In this document: positions 8,198 to 16,861 of the stretch, piece by piece
Layout: every line of letters begins with the position of its first letter
How positions within the stretch are numbered: position 1 is the stretch's first letter
From: Pseudomonadota bacterium
GTDB lineage: Bacteria; Pseudomonadota; Alphaproteobacteria; Sphingomonadales; Sphingomonadaceae
DNA length: 64,000 nt
Reading direction: 5' to 3'
Assembly (NCBI GenBank): GCA_023400405.1
Contig: JAEXFD010000005.1
Location: 62,001-126,000 of the forward strand
Translations under genes and position numbers: made by a program
The notes under the pieces: generated by a model
Database searches by the model: none
Told to the model about the DNA's origin: nothing
What the model saw: the letters and a program-made list of their open reading frames with translations, nothing else

Positions 8198-8967
8198 TCA
8201 AGTCTCCCCAGGAAATCGAGCTGATGGCCGAATCGGGCCGACTGCTCGCCTCGGTCTTCACGCGGCTGGACGGGCTGGCGCTGGCCGGGCGCTCGACGAT
8301 GCAGGTCAACGATCTGGTCGAGACGATGATCGTCGAAGAGCTCGGCGCACGGCCGGCGAGCAAGGGCCAATATGGCTATGGCTTCGTGCTCAATTGCTCG
8401 ATCAACCAAGTGGTGTGCCACGGCGTCCCGTCGGAAGACGAGGTGCTGCGCGACGGCGATATCGTCAATTTCGACATCACGCTGGAGAAGAACGGCTTCA
8501 TCGCCGATTCGAGCAAGACCTATCTGGTCGGGGAAGTGTCGCCGGCAGCGCGGCGGCTGGTGCGCACCACCTATGAGGCGCTGTGGAAGGGCATTGCCTC
8601 AGTGCGGCCCGGCGCACGGCTCGGCGATGTCGGCCACGCGATCGAGCGCCACGCCAAGCGCGCGGGCTATTCGATCGTCCGCGAATATTGCGGCCATGGC
8701 ATCGGGCGCGAGATGCACGAGGAGCCGCAGGTCGTGCATTTCGGCAAGCCCGGCACGGGGCTGATTCTGCGCGAAGGCATGGTGTTCACGATCGAGCCGA
8801 TGCTCAACCAGGGGCGGCGGACGGTACGGACTGAGGACGATGGCTGGACCGTGGTGACCACCGACGGCAAGCTCTCGGCGCAGTTCGAACATACCGTCGC
8901 GGTGACGGCCAATGGCGTCCGCGTGCTGACGCTTCGCCCGGACGAACGGCCCTCCGCGCGCGCCTGA
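8194..8967 (+). CDS. map: Type I methionine aminopeptidase
   Basis: A 257-residue enzyme that removes the initiator methionine from new proteins. All five metal ligands of the pita-bread fold are present: Asp94, Asp105, His168, Glu201 and Glu232, in NFDITL, IADSSK, CGHGIG, FTIEPM and QFEHTVA. The substrate-site His76 (VCHGVPS) is also there. There is no N-terminal zinc-finger extension. It is translationally coupled to the ParD-like gene, not to rpsB or secY as in many housekeeping map loci. Whether this is the only map copy cannot be told from the window. Confidence 0.93.
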   Translation: MIKSPQEIELMAESGRLLASVFTRLDGLALAGRSTMQVNDLVETMIVEELGARPASKGQYGYGFVLNCSINQVVCHGVPSEDEVLRDGDIVNFDITLEKNGFIADSSKTYLVGEVSPAARRLVRTTYEALWKGIASVRPGARLGDVGHAIERHAKRAGYSIVREYCGHGIGREMHEEPQVVHFGKPGTGLILREGMVFTIEPMLNQGRRTVRTEDDGWTVVTTDGKLSAQFEHTVAVTANGVRVLTLRPDERPSARA

Positions 8968-8973
8968 GCGCGG

Positions 8974-9375
8974 CTAGCGCATGCGTTGCATCATTTCGGA
9001 CGGGGACATCGCGTGGTGATCGAGATGCCCCATGATCCAGATCGATCCGAATATCACCAGCCCGACGATCAGCACGCCGAATGCGAGTGCGAGGACGTTG
9101 TTGGTGTTGTCCGGCCCGGTGGTGATGTGAAGGAAGAAGACGAGGTGCACGCCCATCTGGGCGATCGCCAGCACGATCAGCAGCATCCGGATCGACGGGC
9201 CCCAGACCAGGCTCGATCGTGCGAAATAGAAGGAGGCGAGGGTGAGCAGCGCGGCGAGGCCGAGACCGATCACATAGCCGCGCAGCCCGCTCGCAAGCTC
9301 GTGGCCATCGACCGCTTCCTCGCCCGGCGCCGAATCCCACGGATCGGCCGAGTCCGCGTCATGCTTGTCGGTCAT
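8974..9375 (-). CDS. cyoD: Cytochrome o ubiquinol oxidase subunit IV
   Basis: A 133-residue integral membrane protein with a polar acidic N-terminus and three membrane helices (SGLRGYVIGLGLAALLTLAS; RMLLIVLAIAQMGVHLVFFLHI; VLALAFGVLIVGLVIFGSIW). It assists assembly of the bo3 oxidase. The ATG at 9375 overlaps the cyoC stop by four bases. It is the last gene of the cluster. No cyoE (haem O synthase) follows; the next gene is the convergent map. Confidence 0.92.
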   Translation of the reverse strand: MTDKHDADSADPWDSAPGEEAVDGHELASGLRGYVIGLGLAALLTLASFYFARSSLVWGPSIRMLLIVLAIAQMGVHLVFFLHITTGPDNTNNVLALAFGVLIVGLVIFGSIWIMGHLDHHAMSPSEMMQRMR

Positions 9376-10061
9376 AGGGCGGCTCCGAACAGATAGACGA
9401 TCGTGAAGATCCCGACCCAGATGATGTCGAGCGCGTGCCAGAACAGGTTGAAGCACAGCAGCCGGCGCGCGATGGCCGGGCGGAAGCCCTTGACGCGAAG
9501 CTGGGCCATCATCGTGCCGAGCCAGAGCAGCCCGACGCCGACATGGAGACCGTGGCAGCCGACGAGCGCGAAGAAGCTGGAGAGGAAGGCGCTGCGCTGG
9601 GGGCCCGCGCCTTCGGCCGCCATCTCCACGAACTCTCGGATCTCCAGCGCCAGGAAGGCGAAGCCGAGCAGTCCGGTGACGAGCAGCCAGGCCTGCGTCC
9701 AGGCCATCGATCGGCGCGCGGCGGCGAGGCTGGCGAGGCCGCAGGAGAAGCTCGACAGGAGCAGCGCGGCGGTTTCGAACTGGACGGTGGTCAGGTTGAA
9801 CAGGTCGCGGCCCGAGGGTCCGCCCGCGGTCTCCTTCGCGAGCACCGCATAGGCGGCGAAGAAGGCCGAGAACAGGATGATGTCACTGAGCAGGAAGATC
9901 CAGAAGCCATAAGCGACGACGGTCCGCTTCGACGCAGGGCCGCCTTCGCCATGGCCGGTCGCCTGCGAGCCGTGTCCGTGGGGATCGCCGCCGGGCGACG
10001 CGTGGCCGAGATGGTGCGGATCGCGCGGGCGCCGGGCGCCCTGGCTGGCGGCGGCGCTCAT
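9372..10061 (-). CDS. cyoC: Cytochrome o ubiquinol oxidase subunit III
   Basis: A 229-residue COX3-like protein with five predicted membrane helices (FWIFLLSDIILFSAFFAAYA; ALLLSSFSCGLAS; TQAWLLVTGLLGFAFLALEI; the glycine-rich GCHGLHVGVGLLWLG; FWHALDIIWVGIFTIVYLFG). The N-terminus is about 25 residues longer than in E. coli, with a His/Gly-rich segment. The chosen ATG (10061) overlaps the cyoB stop by four bases; one more start lies 24 bases upstream inside cyoB. Confidence 0.93.
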   Translation of the reverse strand: MSAAASQGARRPRDPHHLGHASPGGDPHGHGSQATGHGEGGPASKRTVVAYGFWIFLLSDIILFSAFFAAYAVLAKETAGGPSGRDLFNLTTVQFETAALLLSSFSCGLASLAAARRSMAWTQAWLLVTGLLGFAFLALEIREFVEMAAEGAGPQRSAFLSSFFALVGCHGLHVGVGLLWLGTMMAQLRVKGFRPAIARRLLCFNLFWHALDIIWVGIFTIVYLFGAAL

Positions 10062-12058
10062 GCGCTGCGCTCCAGCCCGAACCATTGCTCGCGCGCGGCG
10101 CGGCGGGCGCTTTCGGCGGCGCGCAGCTCCTCGATCGGGACCTCATACTCCTCCTGGTCGCGCCAGGCGAAGACGACGAAGGTGGCGTAAGCGCCGACGA
10201 AGCCGAGGATCGCCATCCACCAGATATGCCAGATCAGCGCGAAGCCGATCAGCGTGGCGAAGAAAGCGGTGACGACGCCGGTGGCGCTGTTGCAGGGCAT
10301 ATGGACGGGCTTGTAGTCGGGCTCGGGCGCGAGGCTGTCACGCTCGAACGCGCTTTCCTTGGTCGACCAATAGGCTTCTTCGCCATGCACGTCGGGCAGC
10401 ACGGTGAAGTTGAAATGCGGCGGCGGCGACAGCGTGTACCATTCGAGGCTGCGGCCGTCCCAGGGATCGCCCGTCAGGTCGCGCAGATGCTCGCGCTGGC
10501 GGATGCTGACGATCAGCTGCATCACCTGGCAGAACACGCCGACGATCATCACGCCGACCCCGGCCAGCGAGACGAGCAGCCAGGGACGCCATTCGGGATT
10601 GTCGATATGCTGGAGCCGGCGCGTCATGCCTTCGAACCCGACGACGTAGAGCGCGCCGAACACGATGACGAAGCCGGCGAGCGTGAACCAGAAGGCGGCA
10701 TGGCCCCAGCCTTCGTGAAGCCTGAAGCCGAACGCCTTGGGGAACCAATAGGTGATCCCGGCGAACACCCCGAACACCACGCCGCCGATGATGACGTTGT
10801 GGAAGTGCGCGACCAGGAACATCGAATTGTGCAGCATGAAGTCGGCCGGAGGGACTGCGAGCAGCACGCCGGTGATCCCGCCGATCACGAAGGTGACGAC
10901 GAAGCCCAGCGCCCAGAGCATCGGCGTCGCGAACCGCACCCGGCCGCCATACATGGTGAAGAGCCAGTTGTAGATTTTCACGCCCGTGCCCACCGCGATG
11001 ACCGAGGTGGCGATGCCGAAGGCGGCGTTGACGTTGGCGCCCGCGCCCATGGTGAAGAAATGGTGCAGCCACACCATGAAGCTGACGACGCAGATGAACA
11101 GCGTCGCCGCGACCATCGAGCGATAGCCGAACAAGGGCTTGGACGAGAAGGTCGAGAAGACTTCGGAGAAGATGCCGAAGGCGGGCAGGATCAGGATATA
11201 GACTTCGGGATGGCCCCAGGCCCAGATGAGGTTGACGAACATCATCTGGTTGCCGCCGGCTTCGTTGGTGAAGAAGTGGAAGCCGAGATAGCGATCGAGC
11301 GACAGCATCGCGAGCGTCGCGGTGAGGATCGGAAAGGCGGCGACGATCAGCATGTTCGAGGCGAGGCTGGTCCAGCAGAACATCGGCATGCGCAGATAGC
11401 TCATGCCCGGCGCGCGCATCTTGAGGATCGTCGTCACCAGGTTCACCCCGGTGAGCAGCGTGCCGACCCCCGAGATCTGGATCGCCCAGAGATAATAGTC
11501 GACGCCCACCCCGGGCGAATAGGCGGCTTCGGAAAGCGGCGGGTAGGGCAGCCATCCGGCGCGCGAGAATTCGCCGATGATCAGGCTGACATTGACCAAC
11601 AGCGCGCCGCTCGCGGTGAGCCAGAAGCCGGTGGAATTGAGGGTGGGAAAGGCGACATCGCGCACGCCGAGCTGGAGCGGCAGCACGAAGTTCATGATGC
11701 CGATCACCAGCGGCATCGCGCCGAAGAAGATCATGATCGTCCCGTGCGCCGAGAAGATCTGGTCATAATGCTCGGGCGGCAGGTAGCCGGGGGCCTGGAT
11801 CGCCATCGCCTGCTGGGTGCGCATCATGATCGCATCGACGAAACCGCGGACCAGCATCACCACGCCCAGGATGCAGTACATCACGCCGATCCGCTTGTGA
11901 TCGACGCTGGTGATCCATTCGTGCCACAGATAGTGCCAATGGCCCTTCACCGTGATCCAGACGAGCACGCCGGCCATCGCCACCATTACCGACAAGGCGG
12001 CGAGCAGCGGGATCGGCTGATCGAGGGGGATCGCGGACCAATCGAGCTTTCCGAACAT
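10058..12058 (-). CDS. cyoB: Cytochrome o ubiquinol oxidase subunit I
   Basis: A 666-residue haem-copper oxidase catalytic subunit, close to the E. coli length of 663. The start region reads MFGKLDWSAIPLDQP, followed by SVDHKRIGVMY. Hallmarks include the haem ligand region SAHGTIMIFF, the CuB/Tyr-His crosslink motif WAWGHPEVYILILP, the paired histidines in WLHHFFTMG, and HFHNVIIGG. These bind low-spin haem b and the haem o3-CuB centre; the enzyme reduces O2 and pumps protons. It overlaps cyoA by one base (TGATG). Confidence 0.97.
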   Translation of the reverse strand: MFGKLDWSAIPLDQPIPLLAALSVMVAMAGVLVWITVKGHWHYLWHEWITSVDHKRIGVMYCILGVVMLVRGFVDAIMMRTQQAMAIQAPGYLPPEHYDQIFSAHGTIMIFFGAMPLVIGIMNFVLPLQLGVRDVAFPTLNSTGFWLTASGALLVNVSLIIGEFSRAGWLPYPPLSEAAYSPGVGVDYYLWAIQISGVGTLLTGVNLVTTILKMRAPGMSYLRMPMFCWTSLASNMLIVAAFPILTATLAMLSLDRYLGFHFFTNEAGGNQMMFVNLIWAWGHPEVYILILPAFGIFSEVFSTFSSKPLFGYRSMVAATLFICVVSFMVWLHHFFTMGAGANVNAAFGIATSVIAVGTGVKIYNWLFTMYGGRVRFATPMLWALGFVVTFVIGGITGVLLAVPPADFMLHNSMFLVAHFHNVIIGGVVFGVFAGITYWFPKAFGFRLHEGWGHAAFWFTLAGFVIVFGALYVVGFEGMTRRLQHIDNPEWRPWLLVSLAGVGVMIVGVFCQVMQLIVSIRQREHLRDLTGDPWDGRSLEWYTLSPPPHFNFTVLPDVHGEEAYWSTKESAFERDSLAPEPDYKPVHMPCNSATGVVTAFFATLIGFALIWHIWWMAILGFVGAYATFVVFAWRDQEEYEVPIEELRAAESARRAAREQWFGLERSA

Positions 12059-12993
12059 CAGTTGGGCGTCCCCGGTGAAATGGCGGGACTGCCCCGGCCT
12101 TGTTGTGGTCCGGGTCCGGGCCCGAGCTTCTGATCGACCACGGCGCGGAACAGGTCCGGCGCGACCGCGCAATAGGTATAGGGTTTCACGCCCTGGCTCT
12201 GCCTGGCGAGCGCGGTGTAGCCGGCGGCATCGAGCACGGGCCCGCCCGAACGCACGCCGGCAGCCCAGGCGTTGAAATCCGCGACCGGAACCGAATCGAA
12301 GGCGAAGTTCATGTCGGAAAAGCCGTCGCCGCTGAACTGGGCGGACTGGCCGTAGAAGCGGCCGAGCTGGTCCGCGCGCAGGTTCAGATCGGTCTGCATG
12401 CCATGCATCGCATAGATCATGCTGCCCATGCGCGGCACGAAGAACACGTTCATCACGCTGGCCGAGGTGATGGAGAAATGCACCGGCACGCCGGCCGGGA
12501 CGACCAGCCGGTTGACGCTGGCGACGCCTTGTTGCGGATAGACGAACAGCCATTTCCAATCGAGCGAGATCACCTGGACCTCGAGCGCCGGAACCTTCGA
12601 GTCGATCGGCCGGGCGGGATCGAGCCGGTGCGAGCCAACCCAGATCACGCCCCCCAGGAACAGGATCACCAGGATCGGGATCGACCAGACGAGAAGCTCG
12701 ACCCGTCCCGAATAGACGAAATCCGGGCGATAGCGCGCGCGGGTGTTCGAGGCGCGGAACCACCAGGCGAAGGCAAGGGCGGCGAGGATCGTCGGGATGC
12801 CGATCGCCAGCATGATCGTGAGCGCATTGAGCAGGATCGTCCGGTTCGCATCGGCGATCGGCCCGGCCGGGGACAGCACGCTGGTGCTCGTGCTGCAGCC
12901 GGCGAGCAGGCCGACGCCGCAAAGGAGAGGCAGAGCCAGGCGCGAACGGCGTCGAGCCGGGACGTCGGGGGAATGTCGCGCCGCTCCCATCAT
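12058..12993 (-). CDS. cyoA: Cytochrome o ubiquinol oxidase subunit II (lipoprotein)
   Basis: A 311-residue COX2-like subunit. A signal peptide ends in LLAGC, giving a lipidated cysteine, then two membrane helices (ILLNALTIMLAIGIPTILAA; LVWSIPILVILFLGGVIWVG) and a periplasmic cupredoxin domain (LDWKWLFVYPQQGVASVN). The Cys/His set of a CuA site is absent, as expected for a quinol rather than cytochrome c oxidase. The ATG at 12993 follows GGAGGG with 7-base spacing; a GTG at 12999 is an alternative. It is the first gene of cyoABCD. Confidence 0.94.
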   Translation of the reverse strand: MMGAARHSPDVPARRRSRLALPLLCGVGLLAGCSTSTSVLSPAGPIADANRTILLNALTIMLAIGIPTILAALAFAWWFRASNTRARYRPDFVYSGRVELLVWSIPILVILFLGGVIWVGSHRLDPARPIDSKVPALEVQVISLDWKWLFVYPQQGVASVNRLVVPAGVPVHFSITSASVMNVFFVPRMGSMIYAMHGMQTDLNLRADQLGRFYGQSAQFSGDGFSDMNFAFDSVPVADFNAWAAGVRSGGPVLDAAGYTALARQSQGVKPYTYCAVAPDLFRAVVDQKLGPGPGPQQGRGSPAISPGTPN

Positions 12994-13121
12994 TGCCACG
13001 CCCTCCGCACGCTCACCCGGGCTGGAGCGTTACCGCTTTCCGTGGCGAAAAACAAAGCCGGCGCGGCAGTCTGGCCAATCGCGGGCGAGGCCTGTCTTCC
13101 CTGGCCCGGCAGGGAGCGCGG

Positions 13122-14372
13122 TCAGCCGTGGCGGACGCGATCGAGGACCGTTTCGTCGAACAGGCCGAAGGCGATGGTCGAGGCATAAAAGGCGACGGCG
13201 CGCTCGCGCGGCATCGTGCTCGCCCATTTGCGCATGTCGAAGGCCGCGTTCTGGAGCGACATCAGCGCCTGGGAGGCGACGAGCGGATCGATCGCGCGGA
13301 TCGAGCCCTGGGCGATCCCGTCGGACAACATACCGGCATAGCGGCGGGCGATCCGGTTCGAGCGGTCCATCATCGTCGAGCGGACCTGCGGGGGCAGGCC
13401 GGTCAGCGCGGTGGTGCGCAGCAGCGGTCCGCGCTCTGAGAATTGATAGTCGAGCAATGTCGCGACGGTGCTCTCGAGCCGCTGCCAATGCGTGCCGCCA
13501 TGGCTTTCCGCGAGGCGCTGGACTTCGCCGATGATGTCGAAGCTGCGCTTGTAGCAGGCGATCACCAGCTCGTCCTTGGCATCGAGATGGTGGTAGAAGC
13601 TGCCCTTGGTGACGTTCAGTTCGCTGGCGATCTTCTGCACCGAGGCGCCGCGATAGCCGAGTTCGTTGATCAGCCGGGTGGCAGCGAGCAGGAACGCCTC
13701 GCGCCCGGGCTCGGGCTCTTCATGCCGCAGATCGAGCAGTTCGGGCGCCCAGCGCTCCCCGGGCGCGGCGATGCCGCCGCGGAACACCTCCATCAGCCGC
13801 GCCTCGACGCGGGGATATTCGTCGACTTCGTAGCGCGGCAGCCAGGCGGTGAGCCAGAAGGTGTTTTCGAGCAGCACATGGGCGCGGGCGCCGTGGAGAT
13901 CGGTCTCGGCGCGGCTCGAGGCGGGGCCCCAGAGCGCGCGCGTCTTGCGGAAGATGTCGCGCCAGCGATCGAGCAGGATGCGCTTGAGGGGGTCCTCCAT
14001 CGCCCGCAGGTCCGAAAGGATGGCGAAATCGCGCGCCTCGCCGCGGCCAATCCGGGCGAGCCGCTCCATGTTGATGTTGAGATAGCGGGCGACCCGGGCC
14101 TCGGGGGTCGGTTCGGTCGCCGCGTCGTCGAGCATTTCGGCGAGGCGATCGAGCGTCTGCTCGAATGCTGCCGCCGCCAGGTCTTCCTTGCGCTTGAAAT
14201 AATACGTCACCGACGTGGTGTTGAGACCGACGCGGCGGGCGACGTCTGCGAAGGTCATGCCCTTCGCGCTTTGTTCGTTGATCGCATCGGCGGCGGCCGC
14301 GAGGATCGCGTCGCGCTTCGCCTGGAAGCGTTTGGTTGCGCTGGTCGTCTCGGCTTTCACGGATGCGTTCAT
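13122..14372 (-). CDS. Tandem double-TetR transcriptional regulator
   Basis: A 416-residue protein, twice normal TetR length, with two complete TetR units in one chain. The first helix-turn-helix is at about residues 38-62 (MTFADVARRVGLNTTSVTYYF) and the second at about 243-265 (ASVQKIASELNVTKGSFYHHL), each followed by a helical ligand-type domain. It is divergent from the acyl-CoA dehydrogenase operon starting at 14496, with an operator-like palindrome between, so it probably controls that operon. A single chain may act like a TetR dimer. Ligand unknown; an acyl-CoA is a guess. Confidence 0.88.
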   Translation of the reverse strand: MNASVKAETTSATKRFQAKRDAILAAAADAINEQSAKGMTFADVARRVGLNTTSVTYYFKRKEDLAAAAFEQTLDRLAEMLDDAATEPTPEARVARYLNINMERLARIGRGEARDFAILSDLRAMEDPLKRILLDRWRDIFRKTRALWGPASSRAETDLHGARAHVLLENTFWLTAWLPRYEVDEYPRVEARLMEVFRGGIAAPGERWAPELLDLRHEEPEPGREAFLLAATRLINELGYRGASVQKIASELNVTKGSFYHHLDAKDELVIACYKRSFDIIGEVQRLAESHGGTHWQRLESTVATLLDYQFSERGPLLRTTALTGLPPQVRSTMMDRSNRIARRYAGMLSDGIAQGSIRAIDPLVASQALMSLQNAAFDMRKWASTMPRERAVAFYASTIAFGLFDETVLDRVRHG

Positions 14373-14445
14373 TGCAACTCAGCTTAGCCGATTTGGCGGG
14401 GAGCCAAAGCGCTTTTTTGAATGCGCGATCCGCCGCGGCTCCCTT

Positions 14446-14461
14446 TACCGAATATCCGGTA
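14446..14461. promoter_or_regulatory. Operator-like pseudo-palindrome between tandem TetR and ACAD operon
   Basis: TACCGAATATCCGGTA is a 16-base inverted repeat with one mismatched pair (A against C around the ATAT core). It sits 35 bases before the acyl-CoA dehydrogenase start and 74 bases from the TetR start, in an otherwise short divergent promoter region. Its slight asymmetry would suit a single-chain two-domain regulator. No clear -35/-10 pair is asserted. Confidence 0.45.
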
Positions 14462-14495
14462 TGGTCTAGGCCGGACTCAAAGGAGAGGCTGCGCC

Positions 14496-15779
14496 ATGGA
14501 CTTCACGCTGAACGATCGCGAAACCTATTTCCGGGATCGCGTGAAGGCGTTCATCGACACCCGCATCCGCCCGCGCGACGCCGATTATCGCGCCCAGCAG
14601 AACGCGGGCGATCGCTGGAAGGTGCTGCCGGTGATCGAGGAGATGAAGACGGCGGCGAAAGCCGAAGGCCTGTGGAATTTCTTCATGCCGCCGCATTCCG
14701 GCCAGCGCCATGTCGACGACAGTTTCGAATTCGAAGGCACCCAGCTCAGCAACCTCGAATATGCGCTGTGCGCCGAGGAGATGGGGCGGATCGGCTGGGC
14801 TTCCGAATGCTTCAATTGCTCGGCGCCCGACACCGGCAACATGGAAGTGCTGCATCGATACGGCACGCGCGCCCAGAAGGATCAGTGGCTGAATCCGCTG
14901 ATGGACGGCGAGATCCGCTCGGCCTTCCTGATGACCGAGCCGGCGGTCGCCTCGTCCGACGCGACCAATATCGAGACGCGGATCGAGCGTGATGGCGATC
15001 AGTATGTGATCAACGGGCGCAAATGGTGGAGCTCGGGCACCGGCGATCCGCGCTGCCGCATCGCGATCGTGATGGGCAAGACCGATTTCGGTGCCGCCCG
15101 GCACGCCCAGCAGAGCATGATCCTGGTGCCGCTCGACGCGCCCGGCGTGAAGATCGAGCGGATGCTTTCGGTTTTCGGGTATGATCATGCGCCGCACGGG
15201 CACGGCGAAGTGGTGCTCGAAAATGTCCGCGTGCCGGCCGAGAACATCCTGCTCGGCGAGGGCCGCGGCTTCGAGATCGCGCAAGGGCGGCTCGGGCCGG
15301 GCCGGATCCATCATTGCATGCGCACGATCGGCGTCGCCGAGGCGGCGATCGAGGCGATGGCCAAGCGGCTGGTGAGCCGCGTCGCGTTCGGCAAGCGCAT
15401 CTCCGATCACTCGATCTGGGAGCAGCGGATCGCCCGCGCACGGATCGACATCGAAATGACGCGGCTGCTGTGCCTCAAGGCCGCCGACATGATGGACAAG
15501 GCCGGCAACAAGGCCGCGCAGCTGGAGATCGCCATGATCAAGGTGCAGGCGCCGCAAATGGCGCTGCAGATCATCGACGATGCGATTCAGGCGCATGGCG
15601 GGGCCGGCGTATCGGGCGATTTCGACTTGGCGCATGATTGGGCGGGGGTGCGCACGCTGCGCCTCGCCGACGGGCCCGACGAAGTCCATGCCCGGGCGAT
15701 CGCGCGGGCGGAATTCGGCAAATATGCCGAGTTCAAGGCGGATCGCGCGTCGAGCGGCGAACTGGGCGTAGCGCGGTGA
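14496..15779 (+). CDS. Acyl-CoA dehydrogenase family protein (ACAD10/11-like)
   Basis: A 427-residue FAD enzyme. It shows the FAD-binding MTEPAVASSDATNI segment, then the middle beta domain (KWWSSGTGDP) and the C-terminal helical domain (GGAGVSGDFDLAHDWAG). Where medium-chain enzymes have the catalytic Glu of YEGT, this one has LADGPDEVH, an Asp version characteristic of the ACAD10/ACAD11 group acting on phosphorylated 4-hydroxyacyl-CoAs. AAGGAGA precedes the ATG. Its stop overlaps the ADH start, and an APH-like kinase is two genes away, matching the two halves of mammalian ACAD11. Confidence 0.9.
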   Translation: MDFTLNDRETYFRDRVKAFIDTRIRPRDADYRAQQNAGDRWKVLPVIEEMKTAAKAEGLWNFFMPPHSGQRHVDDSFEFEGTQLSNLEYALCAEEMGRIGWASECFNCSAPDTGNMEVLHRYGTRAQKDQWLNPLMDGEIRSAFLMTEPAVASSDATNIETRIERDGDQYVINGRKWWSSGTGDPRCRIAIVMGKTDFGAARHAQQSMILVPLDAPGVKIERMLSVFGYDHAPHGHGEVVLENVRVPAENILLGEGRGFEIAQGRLGPGRIHHCMRTIGVAEAAIEAMAKRLVSRVAFGKRISDHSIWEQRIARARIDIEMTRLLCLKAADMMDKAGNKAAQLEIAMIKVQAPQMALQIIDDAIQAHGGAGVSGDFDLAHDWAGVRTLRLADGPDEVHARAIARAEFGKYAEFKADRASSGELGVAR

Positions 15780-16861
15780 AGGCCGCCGTCCTGTTCGAAG
15801 CGGGCAAGCCGCTCGAGATCCATGAAGTGAGCGTCTCCAAGCCGGGGCCGCGCGAAGTGCTGATCCGCACCGCGGCCGTCGGCGTTTGCCGATCCGACCT
15901 GCACTTCGTCGATGGCGCCTTTCCACATCCGGTGCCGACCGTGCCGGGGCACGAGGCGGCGGGCGTGATCGAGGCGGTGGGCAGCGACGTCGCGCATCTG
16001 AAGCCGGGCGACCATGTCATCACCTTCTTCACGGCCTTTTGCGGATCGTGCGAGATGTGCGTCTCCGGCCGGCCGTCGCTGTGCGTCGATCCCTCGACGC
16101 GGCGCCCGCAAGGGGCGGAGCCGCGGTTGCGCCTGGCCGACGGTACGCCGCTTGCGCCATTCCTCAATCTCTCCGCCTTTGCCGAGCTGATGCTGGTGCA
16201 TGAGAATGCCTGCGTCGCCATCAGCAAGGAAATGCCGCTCGATCGCGCGGCGCTGCTCGGCTGCGCGGTGATCACCGGGGCGGGATCGGTGTTCAACGAC
16301 AGCCGGGTGCGGCCTGGCGAGAGCGTCGCAGTGATCGGCGCGGGCGGGATCGGGCTCGCCGCGATCAATGCTGCGAAGATCGCGGGGGCGGGGACGATCC
16401 TGGCGATCGACCCGGTGGCCGAGAAGCGCGCGCTGGCGCTGCGGCTGGGGGCCACACACGCGCTCGACGCGGCGGCCGAGGGGCTCGCCAAGGAAGTGCT
16501 GACCCTCACCAATGGCGGCGTGCATTATGCGATCGAGGCGGTGGGGCGCCCGGCCACCGCCGAGCTCGCCTGGAACATCCTACGCCGCGGCGGCACCGCG
16601 ACGATCCTGGGGATGATCGCGCCGGGCAACAGCGTGAGTCTTCCGGGACCGACCTTCCTCACCGGCAAGAAGATCCAAGGCTCGCTGCTCGGCAGCACGC
16701 GCTTCCCGATCGACATGCCGCGGCTGGTGCAGATGTATCTCGACGGACTGCTCGATCTCGACACGATGGTCGCCGAGCGCATCCGGCTCGAGGGCGTCAA
16801 CGAGGCGCTCGACAAGCTGCGGACCGGCGACAGCGTGCGATCGGTAATCGAATTCGCATGA
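15776..16861 (+). CDS. Zinc-dependent alcohol dehydrogenase
   Basis: A 361-residue medium-chain dehydrogenase/reductase. The catalytic zinc residues lie in GVCRSDLHF and GHEAAGVIEAVG. Four structural-zinc cysteines occur in CGSCEMCVSGRPSLC, and the NAD-binding GAGGIGLAA motif comes near residue 185. The GTG start overlaps the preceding stop (GTGA), so it is co-translated with the acyl-CoA dehydrogenase. It probably interconverts a hydroxy and keto group in the same catabolic route; the substrate is not determinable. Confidence 0.9.
   Translation: MKAAVLFEAGKPLEIHEVSVSKPGPREVLIRTAAVGVCRSDLHFVDGAFPHPVPTVPGHEAAGVIEAVGSDVAHLKPGDHVITFFTAFCGSCEMCVSGRPSLCVDPSTRRPQGAEPRLRLADGTPLAPFLNLSAFAELMLVHENACVAISKEMPLDRAALLGCAVITGAGSVFNDSRVRPGESVAVIGAGGIGLAAINAAKIAGAGTILAIDPVAEKRALALRLGATHALDAAAEGLAKEVLTLTNGGVHYAIEAVGRPATAELAWNILRRGGTATILGMIAPGNSVSLPGPTFLTGKKIQGSLLGSTRFPIDMPRLVQMYLDGLLDLDTMVAERIRLEGVNEALDKLRTGDSVRSVIEFA

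Noticed and set aside
10085..12133. A 682-codon plus-strand frame antisense to cyoB
   Set aside because: Its composition (Glu, Asp, His, Arg repeats) mirrors codons of the membrane protein CyoB; no motif or ribosome site supports it.
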